From Thermomicrobiales bacterium (lineage in GTDB: Bacteria; Chloroflexota; Chloroflexia; Thermomicrobiales; UBA6265), in assembly GCA_041390825.1 (NCBI GenBank), contig JAWKPF010000033.1, forward strand, positions 1 through 47,053: DNA of 47,053 nucleotides, given 5' to 3'. A model generated the notes under the pieces. It did not search any database. It had not been told where the DNA came from and saw nothing but the letters and a program-made list of their open reading frames with translations. The translations under genes were made by a program, and so were the position numbers. Positions 23,687 to 32,562 of the stretch are shown here, piece by piece (position 1 is the first letter of the stretch; every line of letters begins with the position of its first letter).

Positions 23687-26137
23687 TCAGGACAGCATCA
23701 GGTCAGGCGCCATCGACTGCCAGAACCGGGCCGCGTGATCGCGCAGCGGGCGCCACGTGTCAGAGGACATGCCGGGATCCTCGGCCAGAATCGCCTCGGC
23801 TTCGCGACGCGCATTGTCGAGCGTGCGCGTGTCGAACCAGCGGATCGTCGATGCCATCTCCGGCAGACCGCTTTGCCGTGTGCCCAGGAAGTCGCCGGGC
23901 CCGCGCAACTCCAGATCCTTCTGAGCAAGAACGAACCCGTCATTCGAATCGACCATGATCTGCAGGCGTTGCTCGGCCTCCGGCGTTGCGTCGTCCGCCA
24001 GAAGCAGGCAGTAGGACTGATACGGTCCCCGGCCAATGCGTCCCCGGAACTGGTGGAGCTGCGCCAGCCCGAACCGGTCCGCCCCTTCGATCAGCATGAT
24101 CGATGCATTTGGGATGTCGATTCCGACCTCGATCACCGAAGTCGATACCAACACATCCGATTCGCGGGTGCGGAACTCCTCCATGATGCGGTCTTTCTCT
24201 TTGCCAGACATGCGCCCATGGAGGACCTGCACCTTGAATTCGGGAAAAACCTCGCGTTGCAGGAACTCAGCCTCAGTGACCGCGGCTTTGGCGTCGAGCG
24301 TTTCCGACTCTTCGACCAATGGGCAAATGACGAAGGCTTGTCGCCCGTTGTTGACCTCGCGCCGCACCAATTCCCACGACTGCTGGCGGTCCATGGCGCT
24401 GAAACGCTTGGTCTCGATTGGGATGCGGCCAGGCGGCAGTTCGTCGATGACGGAAACGTCCAGATCGCCGTTGAGCACCATGTTGAGCGTGCGCGGGATT
24501 GGCGTGGCCGTCATCGAAAGCACATGCGGTTGCACCTGCCCCGTTCTCGATGGCAACAGGCTGCGTTGCCGGACGCCGAAGCGGTGCTGTTCGTCGATCA
24601 CGACCAGTCCTAACGCGTCGAAGGTCACCCAATCTTCGAACAGCGCATGCGTTCCGACGAGCATGTCGATCGTCCCCGCACGCAACTCCTCCATCAAGCG
24701 GGTGCGCTCCTTCTTGCGAGTGGCCCCGGTCAGCAAGCGAATGGTCGGTTGATCTGCTTCGGGCAGTCCAGCGAAGAGTTTCTGAAAGTTCGTCGCGTGT
24801 TGCTCGGCGAGAATCTCGGTTGGCGCGACAACGGCAACCTGGAAGCCGTTTCGAATGGCTACCTGCGCCGCCGCAGCCGCGAGCACCGTCTTGCCGCTGC
24901 CAACATCTCCTTGCAGCAATCGCGCCATTGGGCGCTCTTGCTGCAGATCGGACAGCACCTCGTCGAGCGCGCGGCGCTGCGCGAACGTGAGTTGAAACGG
25001 TAGCTGGGCGAAAAACGCCGGAAGGTCCGCCAGATCCACATCGAAACCCGGTGCAACACCGCGCTTGCGGTTTTCGCGTTGCTTGACCAGACCAAGCTGG
25101 AGCAGCAGGAGCTCGTCGAACGACAGCCGCTGGTGCGCGCGGGTCAATGAGCGATAGTCGGTCGGATAGTGAGACTCGCGGTACGCCTGGCCGAGCGGCA
25201 TCAGGTCGAGTCGGCGGCGCAGCGATTCAGGTAGATAATCGACCACCGTCGATGCGGTCATGTCGAGAGCGGCTTTGGTCAATACGCGCACTTGCTTCTG
25301 CGAGACTCCCTGCGTCAGGTTGTAGACCGGAGTGAGACGGCCAGTGGACAGGTTGGGACCACCCGATTTTTCCCATTCCGGACTCGTCGCGGTCGGCATC
25401 CCGTACCCATGTTCGAGCTTTCCACTGATGGTTATTTCATCTCCGGCACGGATCTGATGCGCCAGGTACTTGTTGAACCAGGTCACCTTGATCGAACCGG
25501 TCGCGTCCTGGAGCCGAATCGTGTACCGGGCAGGTGGACCGTCGAAGACTGCCTCGTCCTTGACGATCCCCTTGACTGTCACCTCGCCAGAGGTGTCGAA
25601 GCCCACCGCCTCGCGGATGGTCATCGTCTTGGAGTAGTCGATATGCCGGCGGGGAAGGAAACGCAGGACATCACCGACCGTCCTGAGTCCCAGTTTCTCG
25701 AGCGGTTTGGCTTTCTTTTCACCGACGTTTGGCAGTGTGGTGATCGGCGCGTCGAGCGAGACCTGTCGGGGCGCCGCAGGTTGCGCCGGGCGCTTGGGCG
25801 CGCGCGTGAGCGTTGGTGTGGCGTCTGGTCGCAAAGGGAGCGATGGAAGTCGATCGCTAACCGCAGACAGGTCTCGGCCAATTGCTGACAGGAGTTCCTT
25901 GCGCTCGTCCGAAGGGGTCCCAGCGTAGCGCTCGAGCTGTAGATCGATCCGTGCCAGAGAGATCGAAACCCCGCTGTCACCGGTCAGATCTTGCGCCTGG
26001 CGCACGAGCATGCGGGCACGGTCGATCTTGCGGCCCAGAAAGCCATCGCGCCATTCCTCACGCAAGAGCTGAATCGCGCGATCGAGCGCTTCCTGGGCGG
26101 TTCCCTGAATGATAGGTTGGGGTCTCGAAAGGGACAT
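23687..26137 (-). CDS. recG: ATP-dependent DNA helicase RecG
   Basis: This 816-residue superfamily 2 helicase remodels stalled forks and branched DNA. It has a helix-hairpin-helix-like segment (ITTLPNVGEKKAKPLEKLGL), an OB-fold wedge domain, Walker A GDVGSGKT (about 410-417), DEQHRFGVRQR and the later GADRFGLAQLHQFRGRIGRG block. An extra N-terminal domain of about 120 residues, helical and then Pro/Ala-rich, precedes the usual start. Long N-terminal domains are known in Thermotoga-type RecG. The start chosen is the ATG at 26137 (MSLSRPQP). A TTG at 26179 would add 14 residues. Confidence 0.94.
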   Translation of the reverse strand: MSLSRPQPIIQGTAQEALDRAIQLLREEWRDGFLGRKIDRARMLVRQAQDLTGDSGVSISLARIDLQLERYAGTPSDERKELLSAIGRDLSAVSDRLPSLPLRPDATPTLTRAPKRPAQPAAPRQVSLDAPITTLPNVGEKKAKPLEKLGLRTVGDVLRFLPRRHIDYSKTMTIREAVGFDTSGEVTVKGIVKDEAVFDGPPARYTIRLQDATGSIKVTWFNKYLAHQIRAGDEITISGKLEHGYGMPTATSPEWEKSGGPNLSTGRLTPVYNLTQGVSQKQVRVLTKAALDMTASTVVDYLPESLRRRLDLMPLGQAYRESHYPTDYRSLTRAHQRLSFDELLLLQLGLVKQRENRKRGVAPGFDVDLADLPAFFAQLPFQLTFAQRRALDEVLSDLQQERPMARLLQGDVGSGKTVLAAAAAQVAIRNGFQVAVVAPTEILAEQHATNFQKLFAGLPEADQPTIRLLTGATRKKERTRLMEELRAGTIDMLVGTHALFEDWVTFDALGLVVIDEQHRFGVRQRSLLPSRTGQVQPHVLSMTATPIPRTLNMVLNGDLDVSVIDELPPGRIPIETKRFSAMDRQQSWELVRREVNNGRQAFVICPLVEESETLDAKAAVTEAEFLQREVFPEFKVQVLHGRMSGKEKDRIMEEFRTRESDVLVSTSVIEVGIDIPNASIMLIEGADRFGLAQLHQFRGRIGRGPYQSYCLLLADDATPEAEQRLQIMVDSNDGFVLAQKDLELRGPGDFLGTRQSGLPEMASTIRWFDTRTLDNARREAEAILAEDPGMSSDTWRPLRDHAARFWQSMAPDLMLS

Positions 26138-26200
26138 TGAATCGGGTTGCTCTGCTCCAACCGGTATCGACTCGAACAAGTGTACGACGGAGGCAGGTCA

Positions 26201-26229
26201 CTGCACGATAGGGTCGAATCTGGTAGAAT
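26201..26229 (+). promoter_or_regulatory. Candidate rpmB promoter with extended -10
   Basis: CTGCAC (26201-26206) is followed at 17 bases by TAGAAT (26224-26229). The TGG just before the -10 box gives an extended -10 motif. It faces rpmB, whose ATG is 92 bases downstream. Confidence 0.5.
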
Positions 26230-26321
26230 GCGTGATTGCGGACGCTCGACAGCGTCCGATTTCGTGTCTGCCGCGGCCGGATATCGGCCGAATCGTTCTG
26301 AACGCAGAAGTGGAGCCGGTG

Positions 26322-26516
26322 ATGGCTGGTGTATGTGACATTTGCGGCAAGACGAAGAGTTTCGGACATAATGTCAGCCATTCGAAGCGGCGGACCAACC
26401 GTGACTTTCGTCCCAACGTGCAGCGCAAGCGCATGATAGTCGGCAACGAACTGGTGCGTCTCAACGTCTGCACCCGATGCATGCGAACCGCGCAGAAGGG
26501 TGGCCGCTCGGCGTAG
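26322..26516 (+). CDS. rpmB: 50S ribosomal protein L28
   Basis: This 64-residue basic ribosomal protein begins MAGVCDICGK and continues GHNVSHSKRRTNRDFRPNVQ. CDIC and CTRC form the zinc-binding site of the C+ paralogue type. The ATG at 26322 follows GGAGCCGG. It is divergent from recG and has its own promoter and terminator, so it is probably monocistronic. Confidence 0.96.
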   Translation: MAGVCDICGKTKSFGHNVSHSKRRTNRDFRPNVQRKRMIVGNELVRLNVCTRCMRTAQKGGRSA

Positions 26517-26541
26517 CAGCCTCACTCAGATGCATCGAAAG

Positions 26542-26571
26542 AAGAGGGACGGCCCGCGCCGTCCCTCTTTT
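26542..26571 (+). terminator. Intrinsic terminator of rpmB
   Basis: AAGAGGGACGG and CCGTCCCTCTT form an 11-bp GC-rich stem with a 6-base loop. The T residues at 26568-26571 close the stem and follow it. It lies 25 bases after the rpmB stop and before queG. Confidence 0.85.
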
Positions 26572-26596
26572 GCATATCGCCAGTAGGGATCTCGTC

Positions 26597-27805
26597 ATGT
26601 CCACATCGGGTGAACCTGGTTCGCTCAAGGTCGCACCAATCTGGTTGCGATCGGGCGCCGGCGCGCGGGGAGTCGACTCGGCCTGGGTACGGCAACTCGC
26701 GAAGGAATGTGGGCTCGAGGTTGCTGCCATTGCCGGCCCTGAGCCGTTCGATGGTCTGGAATCCCATCTGCACGATCGCATCGCGCAGGGTCACTATGCC
26801 GGTTTCTCGTGGTTCACGCCGGAGCGCGCGTCGGTCTCTGCTGATCCCCATCAACTTCACGCGCAGGTGAAGTCGATCATCTCAGTCGGCCTGCCGTACT
26901 ACCAGGTCATGCCTGAGATTCCCGACGATGGTCTCCTCCGCGGAAAGATTTCCCGCTATGCCTGGGGGCTCGATTATCACGATTTTCTGAAGAAACGCAT
27001 GTCCACCCTGTTGGTACGGATCGAAGCGAAAGTCGGCCGTCCGGTCGAAGCGCGTCGCCTGGTCGACACCGCTCGCATCGTCGACCGGGCGGTGGCTGGA
27101 AGATCCGGACTTGGCTGGTATGGGAAGCACACCTGCATCATCGTTCCGGGATACGGATCGTGGGTACTGCTCGGAGAATTGCTGCTCGACTTCGAGCTCG
27201 AGCCGGATGCTCCGCTCGATCGGAATTGCGGCCGCTGCCGTGCATGCATCGACCGTTGCCCCACTGGCGCCATCACCGGACCCTACGAATTGGATAGCAC
27301 CCGGTGTATTTCCTTTCAGACAATCGAACAGCGAGACGCGATTCCAGTCGAGCTGCGCACACGGTTCGGCAATTGGGTGTTCGGATGTGATGAATGCCAG
27401 GAAATATGCCCCTATACCGGCGCCGCGCAGGTCGTCGCCGATCCCGATCTCCAGCCGGCCTCACTGCGGAACGTCGCGCCGGAGCTCGATTGGCTGCTTG
27501 CGATGACCGAGTCTGACTTTCGAGCCACCTATCGCGGGACTGCGGTGCTGCGCGCCAAGCGGCGTGGACTCGCGCGCAATGCTGCGGTCGCGCTTGGCAA
27601 TGCTGGAGACGATCGGGCGGTGCCTGTGCTCTCGGCCGCGCTTTTTGGCCATGACGAACCATTGGTTCGCGGACATGCCGCATGGGCGCTCGGCCGCTAT
27701 CCAGGTCGATCCGCGCGCGACGCTCTGGACTGTTCGCGGGGGACTGAATCGGATCCTGACGCGAAACGCGAAATCAATCTTGCACTGGAGCGGATTGCTG
27801 GTTGA
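26597..27805 (+). CDS. queG: Epoxyqueuosine reductase
   Basis: This 402-residue iron-sulfur, cobalamin-dependent enzyme performs the last step of queuosine synthesis in tRNA. It has the DUF1730 N-terminal region, the RSGLGWYGKH segment, two [4Fe-4S] motifs (CGRCRACIDRCPTGAI and GCDECQEICPY) and a C-terminal HEAT-like repeat region. The ATG at 26597 lies just after the rpmB terminator, with GGGAT upstream. The open frame further upstream runs through the terminator and is rejected. No other queuosine gene is near. Its last 32 nt overlap the convergent PfkB kinase gene. Confidence 0.92.
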   Translation: MSTSGEPGSLKVAPIWLRSGAGARGVDSAWVRQLAKECGLEVAAIAGPEPFDGLESHLHDRIAQGHYAGFSWFTPERASVSADPHQLHAQVKSIISVGLPYYQVMPEIPDDGLLRGKISRYAWGLDYHDFLKKRMSTLLVRIEAKVGRPVEARRLVDTARIVDRAVAGRSGLGWYGKHTCIIVPGYGSWVLLGELLLDFELEPDAPLDRNCGRCRACIDRCPTGAITGPYELDSTRCISFQTIEQRDAIPVELRTRFGNWVFGCDECQEICPYTGAAQVVADPDLQPASLRNVAPELDWLLAMTESDFRATYRGTAVLRAKRRGLARNAAVALGNAGDDRAVPVLSAALFGHDEPLVRGHAAWALGRYPGRSARDALDCSRGTESDPDAKREINLALERIAG

Positions 27806-28757
27806 GCACCTGCGTCAGCTCCTCGAGGGTCGGCAGCCCGGTTTGACCTCCGAGTGTGCGGACGGAAAGCCCGGCCACGCAGTTCGCCAACACCAGTGAG
27901 TCAGCAACATCGAGCCGACATGCCAAACCGACCCCGAAGGCCCCGGCGAATGCATCTCCCGCGCCGGTGGTGTCCACCACATCGACCGCCAGAGCAGCCG
28001 TGCGGAAGACCCGCTCACTGTCGAATGCCAGCGCTCCCTCCGAGCCGAGTGTTATGGCCACGGATCGCAGGTTCGATACCCGCATCAGCGTTTGCATGGC
28101 GGCGACTGCAGCGTCGACCGAATGCCGGCCTGTCAGTTGGCATAGCTCATGCGCGGAGCCGACGAGCGCATCGCATCGGATGACCGAATCGAGCTCGTCC
28201 TCGCCTGGAAAGTCGACGACGTAGGTCATCGGAACCAGGATCTTGACACCGGGATAGGTATGGACCGGCAGATCGATGAGGAATCGCCTGAGCAGCGGGT
28301 CGACGCTATCGAGCAGCACGAGATCGCGAGTGAACAGACGGTCGATGTCGATTCGGTCGCCACGTCGAGGGATCGCGCCGGCACGCCAGAAGATCGTCCG
28401 ATCGGGCGGGGACGACGACGAGATAACGGTCGTCTGATCCGTGGGGTGCTCCTTGTCGACATGCACGCGGGTACAGTCGACACCCGCCTGTTGCAATGCC
28501 GAGATCAGCCGGTGACCAACATCGTCCGCACCAACCGCACTGATGAATTCGACCTGAGCGCCAAGCGCCGCCGCGGCGGCCGCGGCATTCGCTGACGTGC
28601 CCCCGGGCAGCTCCAGGGCGGTCGAAACCATCGCGAATCCCCCGGGATCGGGCATCGCATCGACTGCAAGGATCGTGTCCCAACTGGCGATCCCGACCAC
28701 GCCGATGGAAGGCTTTTGCTCGAGACGCGCTATGATGCGATTGGGCAACAGTGACAT
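27774..28757 (-). CDS. PfkB-family carbohydrate kinase
   Basis: This 327-residue sugar kinase has a ribokinase fold. It has the N-terminal GVVGIASWDTIL, LPGGTSANAAAAAAALG (substrate lid and glycine motif) and the C-terminal signature DTTGAGDAFAGA with the catalytic Asp. The substrate cannot be assigned; ribokinase and fructokinase subtypes share these features. It converges with queG, overlapping by 32 nt, and diverges from the TetR gene across 83 bases. Confidence 0.9.
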   Translation of the reverse strand: MSLLPNRIIARLEQKPSIGVVGIASWDTILAVDAMPDPGGFAMVSTALELPGGTSANAAAAAAALGAQVEFISAVGADDVGHRLISALQQAGVDCTRVHVDKEHPTDQTTVISSSSPPDRTIFWRAGAIPRRGDRIDIDRLFTRDLVLLDSVDPLLRRFLIDLPVHTYPGVKILVPMTYVVDFPGEDELDSVIRCDALVGSAHELCQLTGRHSVDAAVAAMQTLMRVSNLRSVAITLGSEGALAFDSERVFRTAALAVDVVDTTGAGDAFAGAFGVGLACRLDVADSLVLANCVAGLSVRTLGGQTGLPTLEELTQVLNQQSAPVQD

Positions 28758-28785
28758 GTGAGTACCGGAACGGGTTCGACTGCGG

Positions 28786-28791
28786 TAGAAT
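28786..28791 (+). promoter_or_regulatory. Possible -10 box for the TetR gene
   Basis: TAGAAT is preceded by TGCGG and lies 49 bases upstream of the TetR ATG. No clear -35 hexamer occurs 17 bases upstream. No obvious palindrome was seen in this 83-base region. Confidence 0.3.
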
Positions 28792-28840
28792 GGCAGTTCT
28801 TAACGATGTTCGTGCCGAGTGAACGGCGTTCGGGAGCGAG

Positions 28841-29533
28841 ATGTCGACAACTACGAATGCCGATTCGGACGCTCTCACGCTGAGCGAGCGTCGCCGCCGG
28901 GCAAGCCGCGCGCTCATGCGCACCGATATCCTGGATGCTGCGCAGCATATCATCCGCACCCAGGGTCTCGACGCGCTCTCCTTGCGTGCGTTGGCGAAGT
29001 CGGTTGGGGTTACGGCGCCCGCACTCTATGAGTATTTCCCGAGCAAAGACGCAATTCTTCGGGCGCTGTTCGTTCAGGGTTCTCAGGTCATGCTTGGCCG
29101 CATGGATCAGGTCGAGGCCGAGCAACCGCCCGGGATGCAACGGTTGGTGGCCATCCTCGATGGGTATCGCGCGTTCGCGCGGGATGAACCGGATTACTTC
29201 CGCCTGCTGTTCGGCACGGTCGATCCCAACCTGGCGCTCTCTGAGGATGAATATGCCGGAATGCAGGGGATATTCGATCGCTTTGTCGCGGTGATCGTGG
29301 AGTGTATCGAGGCCGGGGATCTCCGCACGTTGCCGCCATTGACGATGGGCGGCGCGCTTTGGTCGCTAATTCATGGAGCGGCGCTCCTCGAAACCGAGAG
29401 CTTCATGGCGCGCAAGGATCCCGATTGCGACGACCCGCAACCGTTTTTCGACTCGGCGATCGATCTTGTCCTGCTCGGATTCGCAACAGAAACCGGGGCA
29501 GCGCTGATCGGCCCAATAGCCGAGATCTGGTAA
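28841..29533 (+). CDS. TetR-family transcriptional regulator
   Basis: This 230-residue repressor-type regulator has an N-terminal helix-turn-helix of the TetR class: ILDAAQHIIRTQGLDALSLRALAKSVGVTAPALYEYFPSKDAIL spans about residues 30-73. The C-terminal part, with a WHG-like ligand domain (TMGGALWSLIHGAAL), is of the TetR_C type. It lies 15 bases before the LLM oxidoreductase gene on the same strand and probably regulates it. The ligand is unknown. Confidence 0.92.
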   Translation: MSTTTNADSDALTLSERRRRASRALMRTDILDAAQHIIRTQGLDALSLRALAKSVGVTAPALYEYFPSKDAILRALFVQGSQVMLGRMDQVEAEQPPGMQRLVAILDGYRAFARDEPDYFRLLFGTVDPNLALSEDEYAGMQGIFDRFVAVIVECIEAGDLRTLPPLTMGGALWSLIHGAALLETESFMARKDPDCDDPQPFFDSAIDLVLLGFATETGAALIGPIAEIW

Positions 29534-29548
29534 GCGAAGGGGAACGAA

Positions 29549-30469
29549 TTGATCGAAGTCGCGCTCATGGTCGAGGGTCAGGACGGACTGGACTGGCCGC
29601 GCTGGAAGGCTCTGGCCGAGGCCGCGGAATCGTTGGGATTCGCCGGTCTCTACCGCTCTGATCATTTCACCAACGCAACCGGTCCGCACAAGGATGCGCT
29701 CGAAGCATGGATCTCGTTTGCCTTCCTCGCCGCCGAGACGAACCGCATCGAGTTTGGGCCGATGGTCTCGCCGGTCTCGTTTCGCAATCCCGTCGTGTCG
29801 GCCTGGAGTGCTGCTGCGGTCGACGATCTCTCTGGTGGCCGCTTTCACATGGGGCTCGGAGCAGGCTGGCAGGAGCGAGAGCATGCGTCGTATGGGTTCG
29901 ATCTACTGGATCTGAAAGAGCGTTTTGCGCGGTTCGAAGAAGGCGTTCAGGTCGTCAAGCTGCTGCTGGAGAGCGACGCGCCAGTCACGTTCTCAGGCGC
30001 CTACTATCAGCTGAATGACGCCCTCTTGCTGCCCCGGCCCTCGCGCTGTGGCGGACCGCCGATCGTCATTGGGGGCAATGGCGAGCGTCGCACCATGCCG
30101 CTCGCAGCCAGGTACGCTGACGAGTGGAATGCCGTCTTCGTCACCCCGGCACGGTTTGCCGAGCTGAGCCAACATCTCGACGACCTGGTGGAACGTGAGG
30201 GGCGACCACGCGACTCGGTGCGAAAGTCGCTGATGCACCGCGTAACGATTGGTGCGACCGATGCTGACGTTGCGCGAAAAACGGAAGGCGTCGACGTTGC
30301 CGGGCTCAAGGAGCGAGGAGCGCTCATCGGGACACCGAATGAGATCGCCGAAGGATTGCTTGCGTTCGATGCCGTCGGTGTGCGGCGCATCATGGCGCAA
30401 CTTGCGGACATGACCGATCTGGACGGCGTCGAGCTCCTGGGAACCCGCGTTCTCTCGCAGCTCGCCTGA
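29549..30469 (+). CDS. LLM-class flavin-dependent oxidoreductase
   Basis: This 306-residue luciferase-like monooxygenase family protein is probably F420- or FMN-dependent. It has the TIM-barrel pattern EFGPMVSPVSFRNPV, GRFHMGLGAGWQEREHASYGF, and PPIVIGGNGERRTMPLAARYADEWN. The start is the TTG at 29549 with AGGGGAA at a good distance. Its substrate is unknown. It follows the TetR gene, with which it likely forms a regulated pair. Its stop lies one base from the convergent MFS gene. Confidence 0.9.
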   Translation: MIEVALMVEGQDGLDWPRWKALAEAAESLGFAGLYRSDHFTNATGPHKDALEAWISFAFLAAETNRIEFGPMVSPVSFRNPVVSAWSAAAVDDLSGGRFHMGLGAGWQEREHASYGFDLLDLKERFARFEEGVQVVKLLLESDAPVTFSGAYYQLNDALLLPRPSRCGGPPIVIGGNGERRTMPLAARYADEWNAVFVTPARFAELSQHLDDLVEREGRPRDSVRKSLMHRVTIGATDADVARKTEGVDVAGLKERGALIGTPNEIAEGLLAFDAVGVRRIMAQLADMTDLDGVELLGTRVLSQLA

Positions 30470-30470
30470 A

Positions 30471-31814
30471 CTAGCGAAACGAAACTCGTCCCAACCGTGC
30501 GGCCGTAGCCGGGCGGCTGGCGACGATGCGATTGTCGACCAGGATGCCGCTGAGCAGCACCGCGAGCAGCGCAACCGCCGCCGTGACCCCAAAGAGCCGC
30601 TCGAAGTCCCATTCGGTCAGGATCCAGGCAGCCACCAGGGAGAGGAGCGTCGTGAACATAAGCACGACATTGGCAGTGGCGAAGTAGCCGGCGCGATTGG
30701 TGGCGGGCGCGATCTCGCTCAGGTACTGGAAGTTCCCAGCGCCCTGAAACGCGAGACTCATCCCGAGCGCCACATAGCAAACGGCCACCACCCAGAGATA
30801 GAAGCTGTCGCTGGAGATCCGGTCGGCCACGTCGGAGGAATCGCGCAGATATGGGATCGTGAGCAATAGCAGCGGCGTAATCAGCTTCATCCAGGTAGAG
30901 GCTTGCAGCACCGCGCGACCTCCCCTGCGAGATCCCAACGATCTTGCGAGTGGCACGCCGATGGCCAGCGCGGCGCAGAAAGCGATCACATAGGTGCCCA
31001 GGAAATCCCGTTGCAGTCCGAGTTCCTGCATCGTGTAGATCACGATAAAGACGTCGAGCATACCAACCGCTGCCAATGCAATCCGGAAGACGAGATAGCG
31101 CACCATGACGCGATCGCTCAGTCCGGCAAGCACGGTTGCATGCGCTCCATGCCGGGCGCTCGAAAGGCGGCGCACCGGTTCCTTGACGAGTAATGTGAAG
31201 AATGCGGCCGAGGCAAAGCAGCCAGTTGCCGCCATGAAGAGATAGGCGAATGCGCGCTGCGTCTCAGGACCGTCCGTCTGGAAAACGCTCCGCACGACAA
31301 CCCCGGAGATCACGGCCGCAATCAATCCCCAAAACGCACGGCCCAGGAAGAGCTGTGCCCGGCTCGAGCTTTCGAATGACTTCTGCAGCAATGAATCCAG
31401 CGGGACAGAAGTGAACCCGGACGCAAATCCGAACCCGCCGAGGCAAATCAGGAACGTGGTCAGGCGATTGTCGTCGGTCGGGTTTGTGTGATACGCGACA
31501 TATGCCATCGCGCCAATCGCGGCTGCACGGGCGGCGCCCCCACCGAACGCCCAGGGCAAGAGTCGCACCCGTTCGCGCGTGACCCGTCCAGCCACCAGCG
31601 CTCCCAGGTTCCACAAGCCGAAGGCGAGTATCGGCACCAGCGCCACGCGATACATGTTCGTCGTGAGAAACGCTACGTTGGCCGCCAGAATCACGACTGG
31701 CAGCATGAGACCGGTCGCGAGTGAGGAGGAGACGGCTTGCAGGAGCGCGACAATCCAACGACCGCCAATGAGCGATTGGTCGTCAGAGAATCGCCGGATT
31801 TCTGTGCCTGACAC
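30471..31814 (-). CDS. Major facilitator superfamily transporter
   Basis: This 447-residue membrane protein has about 12 hydrophobic segments, including SSSLATGLMLPVVILAANVAF, LPILAFGLWNLGALVAG and AFWGLIAAVISGVVV. An Arg/Lys-rich cytoplasmic loop lies between the two halves. The overall layout fits an MFS exporter, but no substrate-specific motif is seen. It converges with the LLM gene, with its end next to that stop. Confidence 0.82.
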   Translation of the reverse strand: MSGTEIRRFSDDQSLIGGRWIVALLQAVSSSLATGLMLPVVILAANVAFLTTNMYRVALVPILAFGLWNLGALVAGRVTRERVRLLPWAFGGGAARAAAIGAMAYVAYHTNPTDDNRLTTFLICLGGFGFASGFTSVPLDSLLQKSFESSSRAQLFLGRAFWGLIAAVISGVVVRSVFQTDGPETQRAFAYLFMAATGCFASAAFFTLLVKEPVRRLSSARHGAHATVLAGLSDRVMVRYLVFRIALAAVGMLDVFIVIYTMQELGLQRDFLGTYVIAFCAALAIGVPLARSLGSRRGGRAVLQASTWMKLITPLLLLTIPYLRDSSDVADRISSDSFYLWVVAVCYVALGMSLAFQGAGNFQYLSEIAPATNRAGYFATANVVLMFTTLLSLVAAWILTEWDFERLFGVTAAVALLAVLLSGILVDNRIVASRPATAARLGRVSFR

Positions 31815-31913
31815 GGACGGGCGTACCCCGATAGTGGACGGAAGTCACGGGCGATTCATTCGCCCGTCAGCCCAAAAGTATAGTCACCGACCTGAATTTC
31901 CCCTATGAACGAC

Positions 31914-32450
31914 TCAGAGCGCCGCTCCGAGCTGCTCCAGCAGTGCCGCTCGAATACGGCCGTAGGTCACCGATAACGCCTCGGGCATGACGGTGGTGTT
32001 GCCGATGATCGGCATGAAATTCGCATCCCCTCCCCACCTCGGGACGATATGCAGGTGCATGTGGTCGGCGACGCCTGCTCCGGCCACCGCGCCCGTGTTC
32101 ATGCCCGTATTGAAGCCCTGGCAGCTCAACACAGAACGCAGAGCCCGCATGCAAGGGGCGATCGTCGCGCCAAGCTCCACCATGATCTCCGGCTCGATCT
32201 CTTCCGGGGTTGCAATATGCGCGTAGGGAGCAAGCATGATGTGGCCGGTGGAGTAGGGATAGAGGTTCATCATCACGAAGATCGAATCGCCACGCCAGAG
32301 GACCAGATTGTTCTCGTCGTCATCGGCTTCGAGCTTGGAGCAAAAGACGCACCCGCTCACGCTCACTCCGTCCCGTAGATAGCGCATCCGCCAGGGAGCC
32401 GAGAGATACCGGTGGGGCTCGAAATTTGGAAGCAGGTCGGATTCATCCAT
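31914..32450 (-). CDS. HIT-family nucleotide hydrolase/transferase
   Basis: This 178-residue protein has the histidine-triad motif HMHLHIVPRW near residue 130. A CVFC pair (about residues 34-37) and the NLYPYSTGHIMLAPYAH segment match the Ap4A phosphorylase/HIT-like group. It would act on nucleoside polyphosphates or related substrates. The start is the ATG at 32450; the longer frame upstream is antisense to the sugar transferase. It diverges from that gene with 112 bases between starts. Confidence 0.9.
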   Translation of the reverse strand: MDESDLLPNFEPHRYLSAPWRMRYLRDGVSVSGCVFCSKLEADDDENNLVLWRGDSIFVMMNLYPYSTGHIMLAPYAHIATPEEIEPEIMVELGATIAPCMRALRSVLSCQGFNTGMNTGAVAGAGVADHMHLHIVPRWGGDANFMPIIGNTTVMPEALSVTYGRIRAALLEQLGAAL

Positions 32451-32562
32451 GGTGCGATGGTAGCACTCCCGAAGTTGGGATCGAGTCGAGATGCCGCGAT
32501 GGTATTCTTCACGTGATGCGACGTCGGTCTCCGTCCTTATCCATCGGTCGCCACAGGCTCGC

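Noticed and set aside
26477..26596. Upstream extension of queG
   Set aside because: It passes through the rpmB terminator hairpin and shows no conserved residues. The ATG at 26597 is a better start.
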